DNA from: Arctopsyche grandis
Taxonomy: Eukaryota; Arthropoda; Insecta; Trichoptera; Hydropsychidae
Assembly: GCF_051622035.1 (NCBI RefSeq)
Contig: NC_135358.1
Location: 23,440,501-23,504,500, forward strand
DNA length: 64,000 bases
Reading direction: 5' to 3'
Position numbers and translations under genes: made by a program. The notes beneath the pieces are model-generated. The model was not told the origin of the DNA. It searched no databases and worked only from the letters and a program-made list of their open reading frames with translations. Below are positions 1 through 9,257 of this stretch, one piece after another (the first letter of the stretch is position 1; each line of letters opens with the position of its first letter).

Positions 1-173
1 CATTTAATTTCTGTAAATATAGAATAGGTACTTATTAACTATTTTACATATAACAACCCTGATTAGGTTATTATTTTCTTTCACACAAACGTTGATATTA
101 TAAGCTAACTTAATAAATATCAACTGATATATGTATGTATTTATGTTATTAATTAAATAATTATTCACTGTAG

Positions 174-1315
174 GTAAAGTATCCATACAAATGGTCACCT
201 GAAATAGTTTCATCTCAATTGGCTCTACTCGGAGATTTGGTAATAGCAGCCGTTCCCGGAGAATTCACCACAATGTCAGGCCGACGAATGAGATCATTAC
301 TAACCAACACATTTGCAGCAGCTGGCAAGGACGTCAAAGTGGTGATTGCAGGACTCAGCAATACATATTCAGATTATATCGCAACGCCTGAAGAATATCA
401 AGTATATATATTTATATAATATTGTTATTGTAACAAAATCATAAAAATTATATTATACATTACTTCGACAATATAGGCTCAGAGGTACGAAGCCGCTTCG
501 ACAATTTACGGTCCACATACCTTAACTATACATCTATATAAATTCAATGAAATGGCAAAAGCTATCATTGCTGTGAGTGGATTTGATTATATAAATACAC
601 ATATTATATATTTACTAAAAAATTACATCTTACATGCTCTTCTTTACATACCTCCTTTACGTTTTTTAGAATGAAACTGTCGAACCTGGTCCAACTCCAG
701 TAGATTTCTCCGATAAACTAATATCACTTATAACTCCAGTGATTTTCGATGTCGCACCGTGGGGATTGGAAATCGGTGATTGTGTTTTACAACCCGAATC
801 GACTTACACAAACGGTGATTTCGTTCACGTAAAATTCGTAAGTATTTTTTAAATAATTTTTAATGTTTCTAATATATTTTTATGTTTAATATACGTATAA
901 TAAATTTTCACTTTTTTAGATCTCTGGCAATCCACGTAATAATTTAATGACAGAAAAGACGTACTTAGCTGTAGAAAAATATGATGAAAACGAAAATAGT
1001 TGGGTTGTCATCGCTACAGATTCACATTGGGAAACTAGGTAATTTAATTTTCAGCAAATATACTATATTATATTATATATACAGATGTATATTAATTGTG
1101 TAGAATATTTTTGTAATAATTATAAAATATTGTTTAGGTTTGTTTGGGAACGAACATCACTTCTCTTAGGAACTAGTCGTGCAAACATATTTTGGGAAAT
1201 CAACTCAAGCACCCCAATCGGAACATACAGAATTAAACATTACGGTTATTTCCGTTACGTTCTTGGCGCTACACGTCTGTATGAAGGTGTTTCGAATACA
1301 TTCCGTGTCTATTGA
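174..1315 (+). CDS. CDase: Neutral ceramidase, C-terminal part (5' end outside window)
   Basis: Neutral ceramidase hydrolyses ceramide to sphingosine and a fatty acid at the cell surface or after secretion. Five exons are visible: 174-401, 477-572, 670-837, 920-1038, 1138-1315, giving 262 C-terminal residues. All introns are short and GT-AG. Family signatures seen are AAVPGEFTTMSGRR, the AGLSNTYSDYIATPEEYQ block continuing as QRYEAASTIYGPHT, and a C-terminal beta-sandwich-like domain ending in SNTFRVY before TGA. The GEFTTMSGRR block and the following YGPHT are diagnostic of the family. The catalytic serine region lies upstream of the window, so this is a partial gene. A poly(A) signal AATAAA sits about 22 bases after the stop. 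It is convergent with the CAAX protease gene. Identification is confident from family knowledge; the left boundary at 174 is an exon acceptor, not a gene start. Confidence 0.95.
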
Positions 1316-1336
1316 TTTGATATAAAAACTTTATAA

Positions 1337-1342
1337 AATAAA
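1337..1342 (+). terminator. Poly(A) signal of the ceramidase gene
   Basis: AATAAA 22 bases after the TGA stop, followed by two more AATAAA-like hexamers within 30 bases. This marks a short 3' UTR. The stretch from here to 2251 is AT-rich and holds no ORF or repeat I can identify, apart from the 3' UTR of the convergent CAAX protease gene. Confidence 0.6.
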
Positions 1343-2251
1343 TTTCATACTGATAAATAAAGCAATAAAATTCATACATATGCTTATTTGAATAATAAAA
1401 AAAAAAACATTTGTATTTTTGGAAAAAATTTAATTTTCAATATCACAAATAGAAACAAACACAACCGTTTATAATAAACAATACGTTTAAGTTAGTATAT
1501 TTTTATCGTATAATAATACTCGAAGTAAAAATATAGGCACACTGTAATTACATATGATTAATTCATTCAATCAGCTCACACATGAGGCACTTAAGAAGGT
1601 AAATAAATATAGAAAAAAAACCATTCAACAAGACCTATTAATTAAGTGAAGGAATAAATATGATTATTAACAATGGTTAGGATTAACATCAGGTCACATT
1701 TACAATAAAAAGTATGCATTAAAGAACAAGTTTTAAATCTGTAATTTATATTCTGGATATACAAAACAATTAACAAGAAATTACATGATTTTAATGTTAA
1801 ATATTATTTTCCTACGTATCTAGTAAGTATAATACAAAATGTATACTATTTTACAGGTAATAACAGTAAATTGTATGAATTAATTCATACATATTTTTAC
1901 GCACTAATTGGATACATTCGATTTTTTTCGTATGTGGGTTTTATATTATTGAACACATTCTAGTATATAATTTTGATAAAATTTTGATTGATGTATTTAT
2001 AAATTTATATACATAAATATACAATTTACAGCTTAAAAACTATAATTTTTATGATATATTTCATACAAATATGTATGATTTCTAAAATGTCAATAAAACA
2101 GAATTGATTTTCTACTAGAAAAATAATAAAGCTTAAATTGAAAACATAATATTGATATATTTTAGTATTATTTTATAATAATTACGATAGCAAATATTGC
2201 AATTATTTATTTGGGTGGAGCTATAAGCTCATAAAGATCAAAAAAATTGAA

Positions 2252-3525
2252 CTATTCGTGCCAATAAATATTATTGTGATAAAAACTAGGATTTGTTAAC
2301 GGAACTAATAAGACATTCCACATTATAAACCCTATGACAAATAGAACGGATATGATGAGACTTTGCATGGGTCGATACAGAAATATTGCGCCAAAATTTG
2401 GAAAACCCATATGATTGCAGAACATGTGTGCTACGAATGGAGCCGCAAAGTGACCTGTAATTAAAAACTTGATTTATTTGAACTGGACTAAATTAAATAA
2501 CTCACTAATAACAATTGCTGTTACCTGTTCTTGCGAATAAAAACGCGGAATAAGCCCCAAAAAGGGTAGTGTATGTAAATTGAAAACCTATAAAAAAGAA
2601 AAATGTATTACAAAATTATTAAAAAAATTATCGAGTGTTATAAAAGATGTTATAAAAACATACATGAATCTCTAATGGTCAAAATTAAACTGTGACCATT
2701 TCTTAATTTCTCAATCATGTGGTGAAAATGTGCTGAAATCAAAATTCAAAATATTTTTTTTATGTCTGTAGAAATTTAACCGTAATTCAATCTGCAAATT
2801 AATACCTATTCCAAAAAAAAATGGACAAATAATTATCGCCGTAACTGGAGACAGACACTGCAGTAATATTGGCATCATACAAGCTCGATATGTAAATTCT
2901 TCAGATAATGGTGCAACTATATGATTTCTCACCCATATTAAATCATTAAAATTATTCCACCAATACATTGGTTCTGAAATTTGCAATAAATATGTATGAA
3001 TGTATTCAAGTTTTAATATGCTAGCGCCTCTCGTTTTACCTTTATAAACTTTCCAAACTCCAGATATAGTATACATAGCGAGTGGTCCTAAATACAATAT
3101 AATAGTAAGAAAAAGAGGCAAGATAATTGCTTGGATGAGTCCTGGGATACGAAGACCCATGTATTCCAACAGCGAAATGTCTCGCAAAGCGTCGTTGGAT
3201 AAACATAACCATAGAAAGAGCGGCGAAATAAAAGTCATAATGGCAGCACTCAAAAATCTTTTTTTTATTGTTGAGGGATGGTCTCTGAAGGCAGAAAGAG
3301 ATAATTAAATAATTTAGTCACTGCACGTAAATAGAAAATAATGTGCAAAAAGTGAAGGTGTAACCTGGGATGGGGGCACGCCCACACGTAAAGGCTACAA
3401 ACGTAAGCGGTTGACAGTATGAAGGAGCAACTGCCGGCCCACCAGCCACAGTCAGCGTAGCCCCCGACGCCCCCGACTCCCCCATCGCCCGCACCCGCAC
3501 CCCCTGCGTTCCCCGCCGCCCCCAT
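2252..3525 (-). CDS. Rce1: CAAX prenyl protease 2 (RCE1 type)
   Basis: Intramembrane endopeptidase of the ER that removes the -AAX tripeptide from prenylated proteins such as Ras. Five exons on the minus strand: 3365-3525, 2806-3284, 2664-2732, 2525-2587, 2252-2454 (975 nt, 324 aa). The first exon was joined because its end (SLYVWACPHPR) runs in phase into DHPSTIKKRF, matching the SLYVW...DHP..IK+RF order of animal RCE1. Family residues present are the EE pair at 182-183 in APLSEEFTYRACM, R187, H215 in GIAHFHH, and H267/N271 in HMFCNHMGFP. These correspond to the known catalytic Glu, His, His and Asn. Several hydrophobic segments fit a multi-pass ER protein. The first 25 residues are an unusual Gly/Ala-rich low-complexity run (MGAAGNAGGAGAGDGG). 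An upstream in-frame start cannot be fully excluded, but the length fits the family. Confidence 0.95.
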
Positions 3526-3690
3526 CTACCCCGCGCGGGGCCCTCTTCGCCGCGCGCACTTTCAAAACACCCGTCAAACGTCACTCGCTTCAGCGCATGC
3601 GCGATACACATTTAACACGCCACCATTGCTGACAACTTTTCCAATACGGTTGCACACTACACAAATTGCACTTTTTGACCATGCCTAAGT
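3526..3690 (-). promoter_or_regulatory. GC-rich promoter/5' UTR region of RCE1
   Basis: About 100 bases directly upstream of the RCE1 start codon are strongly GC- and CpG-rich in an otherwise AT-rich window, continuing the GC-rich first exon. There is no clear TATA box. This is an inferred promoter based only on position and composition. Confidence 0.35.
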
Positions 3691-3825
3691 GTTTTTCTTT
3701 TTATTTGTCATCACTTTTAATTTGGCTTTTTTATATTCAATGTTTTGTATTTTTTTATTTATAAATTCATACACGCAACTAATAAAATATACCCACTTGG
3801 CATTAGGGATTTGTTATTTGCCAAT

Positions 3826-3968
3826 GGCTACGTCCACACTACCGATATCTACACCCGATATTTTCGAATTTTCCATATCCAGTTCCCATATTGTAGCCTG
3901 TGGTTACTATTTAGGATCTGGTTATGGAAAAATTCGTAAATTTAGATATCGGTAGTGTGGACGTAGCC
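3826..3968. mobile_element. Foldback MITE 1 (Harbinger-like, 3-bp target duplication AAT)
   Basis: Near-perfect palindrome of 143 bp. The left end GGCTACGTCCACACTACCG is the reverse complement of the right end. It is flanked by AAT on both sides (3823-3825 and 3969-3971). A 3-bp duplication and GG-starting inverted ends suggest a PIF/Harbinger-type nonautonomous element. It has no coding capacity. The inner arms share CCATATCCAGTTCC with the next element. Confidence 0.75.
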
Positions 3969-3971
3969 AAT

Positions 3972-4101
3972 GGCGCCGTCCACACACACGATATCTACAT
4001 ACGATATTTCCATATCCAGTTCCTAAATAGCAGCTACAGGTTGCAATATGGGAATTGGATATGGAAATATCGTATGTAGATATCGTGTGTGTGACGGCGC
4101 C
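3972..4101. mobile_element. Foldback MITE 2 (related, shares the AAT duplication)
   Basis: A 130-bp palindrome with ends GGCGCCGTCCACACACACG and its inverse, flanked by AAT at 3969-3971 and 4102-4104. The left AAT is shared with the right flank of the preceding foldback. Internal arms have the same CGATATCTAC and CATATCCAGTTCC blocks as the neighbour, so the two are diverged members of one family inserted side by side. Confidence 0.75.
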
Positions 4102-4265
4102 AATGTAAAATTATAGTTAAAGAGCATTTTTTTTTATTTGGTTTATTTTATTGCTATCATCATTTTTTGTCGATTGTTTAACCCTTTGGCTGCTACGAGG
4201 TTTTTCAATGTCCAAGCGAAAAATGCTAACATTTGTAATTATTTTGAAAAAAAATAAATATAATA

Positions 4266-4425
4266 TGGAGGATGAACGAATGAGACGACTGGCATGTTAA
4301 TGCACGTGTTTATTATATGACAGCTGAAGACAGAGTGAGTAGCAGCTGTCCGAACCCAGCCGGGTTGGTCCCCACTCGCAGGAAGGCAACCAAACTCGAC
4401 CATGTCGTATAAGCGAGCCGCCACA
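4266..4425 (-). repeat. LTR copy (downstream LTR on the minus strand)
   Basis: 160-bp long terminal repeat, identical by eye to 5196-5355; TG...CA ends; AATAAA in minus orientation. Confidence 0.88.
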
Positions 4426-5195
4426 TCACTCCCCCCCCAGCATCAGCGATACCAAAATTACAAAGAAACAAATTTTACAAAAGAAAAAAAATTGTTGTTA
4501 CACAAAGAGAAAAAATTATTACGTGGGGAGAAAAAAAAATGTTGACGTGGGTCATCCGCTGTGTACATAGGTGTACCGCCCTGAATGGTCGGTAGATTCG
4601 AGGGCGGTGACGTCGCGAGCAGGACGGTGGGTGGTCCGATGGTCGCGCGATGCGATGCTGCGGCGGCGGCGCTCTTCCGAGGCTGATGTCGGTTGGTGGG
4701 GCGGCGGGGGCGGCAGGGGCATCGATGTGGTTGATGATACTCCGAGCTGGACTGTGAGTCGTTGTGGCTCGTGGAGGTGTTGTAGCGCTACCGCCCGTCT
4801 CGGCGTGACGACGCTCGTGGGGACGGACGGGGCCTTGATGATGATGATGATGATGATGGTGCTGAGGTGGTGTATGTCTTGTGGTGCTGGATGACCGTTC
4901 TATGTGTAGTGGATCGCGCATGACTCCACATCCAGCTGTCAAGATCGTCGTCTCATTCGCTCCCCCATTTTTTAAAAGCACCTGTCGTCGACGTTGTGGC
5001 TGGACGTCGGTAGGTAGGTAGGTAGGTAGGTAGCCGTGTCTGCTCGTTTATTGTCACCCGGGGCCCGCGACGCGCTCTGTTGATGGCGATGGGGGCGCGG
5101 CGGGTAGCTTCTCCCGCCTGACTCGGCGAGGCAGGGATGAGCGGCATGTTGAAATTGATCGAGGCTGCGTGGCTCGATGTCGGGGGTCACCAGTA

Positions 5196-5355
5196 TGGAG
5201 GATGAACGAATGAGACGACTGGCATGTTAATGCACGTGTTTATTATATGACAGCTGAAGACAGAGTGAGTAGCAGCTGTCCGAACCCAGCCGGGTTGGTC
5301 CCCACTCGCAGGAAGGCAACCAAACTCGACCATGTCGTATAAGCGAGCCGCCACA
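5196..5355 (-). repeat. LTR copy (upstream LTR on the minus strand)
   Basis: 160-bp long terminal repeat, identical by eye to 4266-4425. The primer-binding-site-like TGGTGACCCCCGAC lies immediately inside it at about 5178-5191 (minus strand). Confidence 0.88.
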
Positions 5356-5831
5356 ATAATATTTTTTTTACATACTTACTTCGCCGATCACTCGTAATTT
5401 TTATAATACTTTATATACATTTTTAAGAAGCAGTCGTGGACTCGTGCTCTCTCTTTCTGCCTTGCTTTTACATGCGTGCGTACGAAAGAGATACCTACAT
5501 ATATACACTAAATAAGTTTTGACGATTGTTTTCCTGACGCTTTATTTTTTTCAATAATCTATTTTTAGACATCGATGTAGCCTTACAACATGCGATATAT
5601 TCGAAACAGGTAGCGGTCTTTCTCTCTTTCTTTCTTGGTTTTAATTGTGTACGTGTGAGCGAGACACACAAGGATGCGAAGTTTCTAATAATCAAATAAT
5701 TTTTCAACATGTATCATTTTGTATGCATTTCAGTTGCATTTGATTGATTGCATGAATTCGTGACGTCTCGTGACCTATATAATTGAAAGCGGATTTCTAT
5801 TGTTTTTTGCCATTTATTTTAACTCTGCAAA

Positions 5832-6032
5832 ATGATATCGGACAGTGAAAGTGATGAAAGCGAAATAATAGCTCCTCGCCGAGGAACTCGACAAATCAGC
5901 AGCTCTACTGATTCTGAAAATGAATTTATCGACAATAATCAATTCCCAAGTAATAACTCCTTATATGACATTGACAACGAACCCGAAATTTACTTTGATG
6001 ATGAACCCGAAATTGAAGAGCTTTGTAGTATA
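5832..6032 (+). pseudogene. piggyBac transposase N-terminal fragment
   Basis: An ATG-started reading frame of about 67 residues, beginning MISDSESDESEIIAPRRGTR and rich in Asp, Glu and Ser. This is the usual acidic N-terminal composition of piggyBac transposases. It runs straight into the right inverted repeat, so the catalytic DDD domain is missing and the frame cannot encode an active enzyme. Assignment rests on position inside a TTAA/CCC-bounded element plus composition. Confidence 0.7.
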
Positions 6033-6439
6033 TATGTAGGTATCTCTTTCGCACGCACGCATGTAAAAGCAAGACAGAAAGAGAGAGCACGAGTCCACGA
6101 CTGCTTCTTAAAAATGTATATAAAGTATTATAAAAATTACGAGTGTTCGGCGAAGTAAGTATGTAAAAAAAATATTATATTTATTTTTTTTCAAAATAAT
6201 TACAAATGTTAGCATTTTTCGCTTGGACATTGAAAAACCTCGTAGCAGCCAAAGGGTTAAAAAATTGATAAATATTTATAAAGCTTGATTGAAAAATAAA
6301 TATAAATACGTATATAAAAAAAATGTTTCGTGCCACTGATGCGCTGGTGGCTCAAAGAAAGTATTGAAATACGACAATTAATGTCGACAACAACGATCGT
6401 CGTAGCAATCTTCGCCCATTTCAAAACAACGATTTATCG

Positions 6440-6464
6440 TTGTTGTAGCAGTCAAAGGGTTAAC
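6440..6464 (-). repeat. Isolated piggyBac-type end
   Basis: GTAGCAGTCAAAGGGTTAA resembles the right end of the element finishing at 6260 (one difference in the core). No partner left end is visible, so this is a fragment of a second copy. Confidence 0.5.
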
Positions 6465-6579
6465 GTTCTGTCTGTGTGTCAATTAATCAACAATGAAATT
6501 GAAATTCTGTGAATCTATCGCATCGGTTACATGCAATATCTATGTTAGATCAAAGTGGTGTCCGTGGTATAGAAAGAGC

Positions 6580-6800
6580 TGGGGCATTCACGTTGCGATG
6601 CTCTGCGTTAGAATATTCTGTAATGTCACCGTGCCAAAATATATAAAAATAGAAATAAATAAAATAGCTTTTCATTTTGCTGTGCATACAACGTTCCACG
6701 CTTCTTTGAGTGCACCGGACTTTGTGTAGCATCTTGGAGTTTTACATCCATACATCATCGCTGGCGAAACACTTTTTACAAGCCTCTTCTATGTTTTCTT
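6580..6800 (-). pseudogene. RTE-type LINE reverse transcriptase remnant
   Basis: On the minus strand, frameshifted pieces read PAMMYGC followed by a segment equivalent to LHKVRCTQRSVERCM. The same block is seen at 62339-62420 (minus), where it is followed by the usual C-terminal end of an RTE-like endonuclease/reverse transcriptase. Several frameshifts and stops; dead. Confidence 0.6.
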
Positions 6801-6830
6801 CGTCAAAGTGGCATTTATGATTTAAAAGTA

Positions 6831-6888
6831 TGTATACACCGGTGCGGTGCAAGCGCTCGACAATCACCAGACAGACTGAACGACAGAT
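6831..6888. repeat. Left copy of a long-range inverted repeat (partner 9202-9257)
   Basis: About 55 bp including GCAAGCGCTCGACAATCACC and CAGACAGACTGAACGACAGAT. It recurs in reverse complement at 9202-9257 with few differences. The pair brackets a foldback element, the minisatellite and a LINE end. Confidence 0.75.
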
Positions 6889-6890
6889 GA

Positions 6891-7105
6891 ACTGAATGGC
6901 AGCTTTAAACGCAATTCTCGCATTTTCGAATGATAGATTGCACATCAGATAATGAGTAATCTTTCGATATGCACAGATGCAATTATTAAAATTGAGTTGG
7001 ATCTTTCTGGCGAGTTTTAATAAGGCAAGATTCGATAAGTTCCGAATCTGATGTGCAATCTATCATTCGAGAAGACGAGAATTGCGTTTTAAGCTGCCAT
7101 CCAGT
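6891..7105. mobile_element. Foldback MITE
   Basis: Left arm ACTGAATGGCAGCTTTAAAC to CTCG...CATCAGAT pairs with right arm ATCTGATGTGCAATC...GCTGCCATCCAGT. Arms of about 60 bp enclose a spacer of about 95 bp. No ORF. Superfamily not determined because I see no clear target duplication. Confidence 0.7.
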
Positions 7106-7199
7106 TTATTTATACTATATATAAAAACGGACTGTCGCTAAATATATTTGTATATTTGTATGTGACGGACGATCAACCATCAACCAGTATGGGGAACAA

Positions 7200-7592
7200 A
7201 ATTTTTTTTTTTCATATTTTTCATTTTTTTCATATTTTTCATTTTTTTCATTTTTTCAGTTTTTTCATTTTTTTCATTTTTTCAGTTTTTTCATTTTTTT
7301 CAGTTTTTCAGTTTTTTCATTTTTTTCATTTTTTTCATTTTTTTCATTTTTTCAGTTTTTTCATTTTTTCAGTTTTTTCATTTTTTTTATTTTTTCAGTT
7401 TTTTCATTTTTTTCATTTTTTTCATTTTTTCAGTTTTTTCATTTTTTCAGTTTTTTCATTTTTTTCATTTTTTCATTTTTTTCATTTTTTTCATTTTTTC
7501 AGTTTTTTCATTTTTTCAGTTTTTTCATTTTTTTCATTTTTTCAGTTTTTTCATTTTTTTCATTTTTTCAGTTTTTTCATTTTTTTCATTTT
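7200..7592. repeat. TTTTTCA/TTTTTTCAG simple-sequence array
   Basis: About 390 bp of T runs broken by CA or CAG every 6-8 bases. It produces artefactual Phe/His-rich frames. It abuts the GC-rich minisatellite. Confidence 0.95.
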
Positions 7593-8150
7593 TGCATCGG
7601 GGCGCTGGGGGCGAAGCCCTCGGGATGCCGAAGGCATCGGGGGCGCTGGGGGCAAAGCCCCCAGGGTGCCGAAGGCATCCGGGGTGCTGGGGGCGCCGGA
7701 GGCGTCGGCGGCGCTGGGGGCGAAGCCCCCGGGGTGCCGAAGGCATCGGGGGCGCTGGGGGCGCCGGAGGCGTCGGCGGCGCTGGGGGCGAAGCCCCCGG
7801 GGTGCCGAAGGCATCGGGGCGCTGGGGGCGAAGCCCCCGGGATGCCGAAGGCATCGGGGGCGCTGGGGGCGAAGCCCCCGGGGTGCCGAAGGCATCGGGG
7901 ACGCTGGGGGCGAAGCCCCCGGGGTGCCGAAGGCATCGGGGGGGCTGGGGGCGCCGGAGGCGTCGGCGGCGCTGGGGGCGAAGCCCCCGGGGTGCCGAAG
8001 GCATCGGGGGTGCTGGGGGCGCCGGAGGCGTCGGCGGCGCTGGGGGCGAAGCCCCCGGGGTGCCGAAGGCGTCGGGGGCGCCGGAGGCGCCGGCGGCGCT
8101 GGGGCCGAAGGCCCCGGAGCGACGGAGGCATCGGGGGCAAAGGCGTCAGG
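7593..8150. repeat. GC-rich minisatellite, ~39-42-bp units
   Basis: About 560 bp of repeats built from GGGGCGCTGGGGGCGAAGCC, CCCGGGGTGCCGAAGGCATC and GCGCCGGAGGCGTCGGCG. Many units contain the self-complementary core GGGGGCGAAGCCCCC. Unit lengths are mostly multiples of three, so all frames stay open on both strands, which explains the long Ala/Gly/Arg/Pro ORFs here. I do not regard any as genes. Confidence 0.95.
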
Positions 8151-8309
8151 AGGTCGGCGATGCACAAAACGTAGTTCGTAATTCGTAATCACTTCGTAAT
8201 TCGTGCATCAATTTCTTTCCGAAACCAGTCGATTCAATATCTTTAACTTTATTTTTATTCGAGTTTCAATTCCTTTTCGAAACCACCCGTTGAAATCAAC
8301 GGGTCCAAC

Positions 8310-9180
8310 ACTAGTTTATTAATAGTTTTGGACCATTGTGGCATTACAGGAAGAACCTAATGTGCCACAATGGCCTACATTTAATAAAGTTTTTAATGCA
8401 AGTAAAATTAGTAAAAAACAGAAAAATTATAAAGCAGAAAACATGGTAAAATAAAATAATAATAAAAAAGTAACAAAAGGAAAATAATAATACAATTAAA
8501 ATAGTACATAAAAATGTACAAAGGAGAAAGAAAAATTAAAATAAATAAAACAAAATATGAATAAAAAATAAAATCACAGCGAGGCCCAAATGGAAGAGAG
8601 TAGATTAAGATTCCACTCATACATCACATTCAAATTAAGAAAGTAATGAGGAGTGCAGGTTACCAGATAAAAATGTTAAAATAATATCCGATAATCTACG
8701 CTCACCGAGGTGGAAAATATCGCATTCAGGGACGGCAGCAACGATTTCATTGAGAAGTCGAATAGCTCTAGGTATAGGAGCCATTCGAAAAAGAACTGTG
8801 CGAGCAGGAGGTACAACCATTAAATTATGATATGTACCACGCACATAATTATTAGGTACATAAAGTTCCAACTGTTCCAGCAACAACGGGCATGACGTAT
8901 TACCATGCAGTAGCTGGAGAACGAAATGAATTAACGAGAAGTTTCTCCGAAGTTCAAGGGAATTATACACAAGCATGCCCAAAAGGAAAGGAGTAGGATA
9001 GAGATATGGGTAATACCCAAACTCTTTTTCTATATAGAAAACGAAGAAATGCTTTTTGCACTTTTTCGATAATAAGAGAGTAGTTTGCTTCATGCGGACT
9101 CCACACAATCGCATTATACTCTAGCTTACTTCTAACAAGCGAGTTGAAAAGCAAGCGAGAAGACATGGGGTCGGAGAATA
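8310..9180 (-). mobile_element. 3' end of a CR1/jockey-superfamily LINE
   Basis: On the minus strand the C-terminal end of a reverse transcriptase ORF is readable: LVRSKLEYNAIVWSPHEANY and IEKVQKAFLRFLY (about 9000-9166). After one frameshift it continues as YYPYLYPTPFLLGMLVYNSL through to a stop at 8635. A 3' UTR of about 300 bp follows, ending near a hairpin at 8333-8373. The same 3' end recurs at 34580-34860. The copy is 5'-truncated and frameshifted, so inactive. Confidence 0.82.
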
Positions 9181-9201
9181 ACCTAGCAAGTAAGTAAGTT
9201 T

Positions 9202-9257
9202 ATCTGTCGTTCAGTCTGTCTGGTGATTGTCGAGCGCTTGCACCAAACCCGTATACA
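9202..9257. repeat. Right copy of the long-range inverted repeat
   Basis: Reverse complement of 6831-6888 (ATCTGTCGTTCAGTCTGTCT, then GGTGATTGTCGAGCGCTTGC). It lies at the edge of the GC-rich FBXO11 promoter region. Confidence 0.75.

Larger units (their letters stand above)
4266..5355 (-). mobile_element. Small LTR retroelement (TRIM-like) with identical 160-bp LTRs
   Basis: Direct repeats 4266-4425 and 5196-5355 appear identical over 160 bp, and each starts TG and ends CA. Target-flank ATAATA occurs on both sides. On the minus strand the LTR (TGTGGCGGCTCG...) contains AATAAA. The base run after the upstream LTR reads TACTGGTGACCCCCGAC, a typical tRNA primer-binding site of insect LTR elements. 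Before the other LTR lies a polypurine tract (GGGGGGGGAGTGA). The interior is only 770 bp, with no gag or pol that I recognise, so it must have moved with proteins supplied by another element. Identical LTRs point to recent insertion. The empty site can be reconstructed from the opposite piggyBac inverted repeat. Confidence 0.88.
4178..6260 (+). mobile_element. piggyBac-family transposon relic with ~230-bp inverted repeats, interrupted by an LTR element
   Basis: Begins TTAACCCTTTGGCTGC and ends GCAGCCAAAGGGTTAA, so both sides carry the TTAA target of piggyBac elements and CCC ends. The left inverted repeat spans 4182-4265 and resumes at 5356-5497 after the LTR insertion. It matches the reverse complement of 6033-6256 almost completely. 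Between the repeats only the start of a transposase remains (5832-6032). The element is therefore an internally deleted, nonautonomous copy that served as a target for a later LTR insertion. Confidence 0.88.

Noticed and set aside
3238..3253. RCE1 start within exon 2 (TTG or the ATG at 3238)
   Set aside because: The upstream exon 3365-3525 splices in phase and supplies the conserved SLYVW and DHP..IK segments, so translation starts in the earlier exon.
4475..4981. 168-codon His/Pro/Arg-rich frame inside the LTR element
   Set aside because: Composition follows from short tandem repeats (ATGATG, CGGCGG). No gag, protease or reverse transcriptase motif; on the element's own strand but without family similarity.
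7156..8181. Long open frames (up to 341 codons) on both strands
   Set aside because: They lie entirely in the TTTTTCA array and the GC-rich minisatellite. Open frames exist in all registers because unit lengths are near multiples of three, and the products are pure low-complexity sequence.
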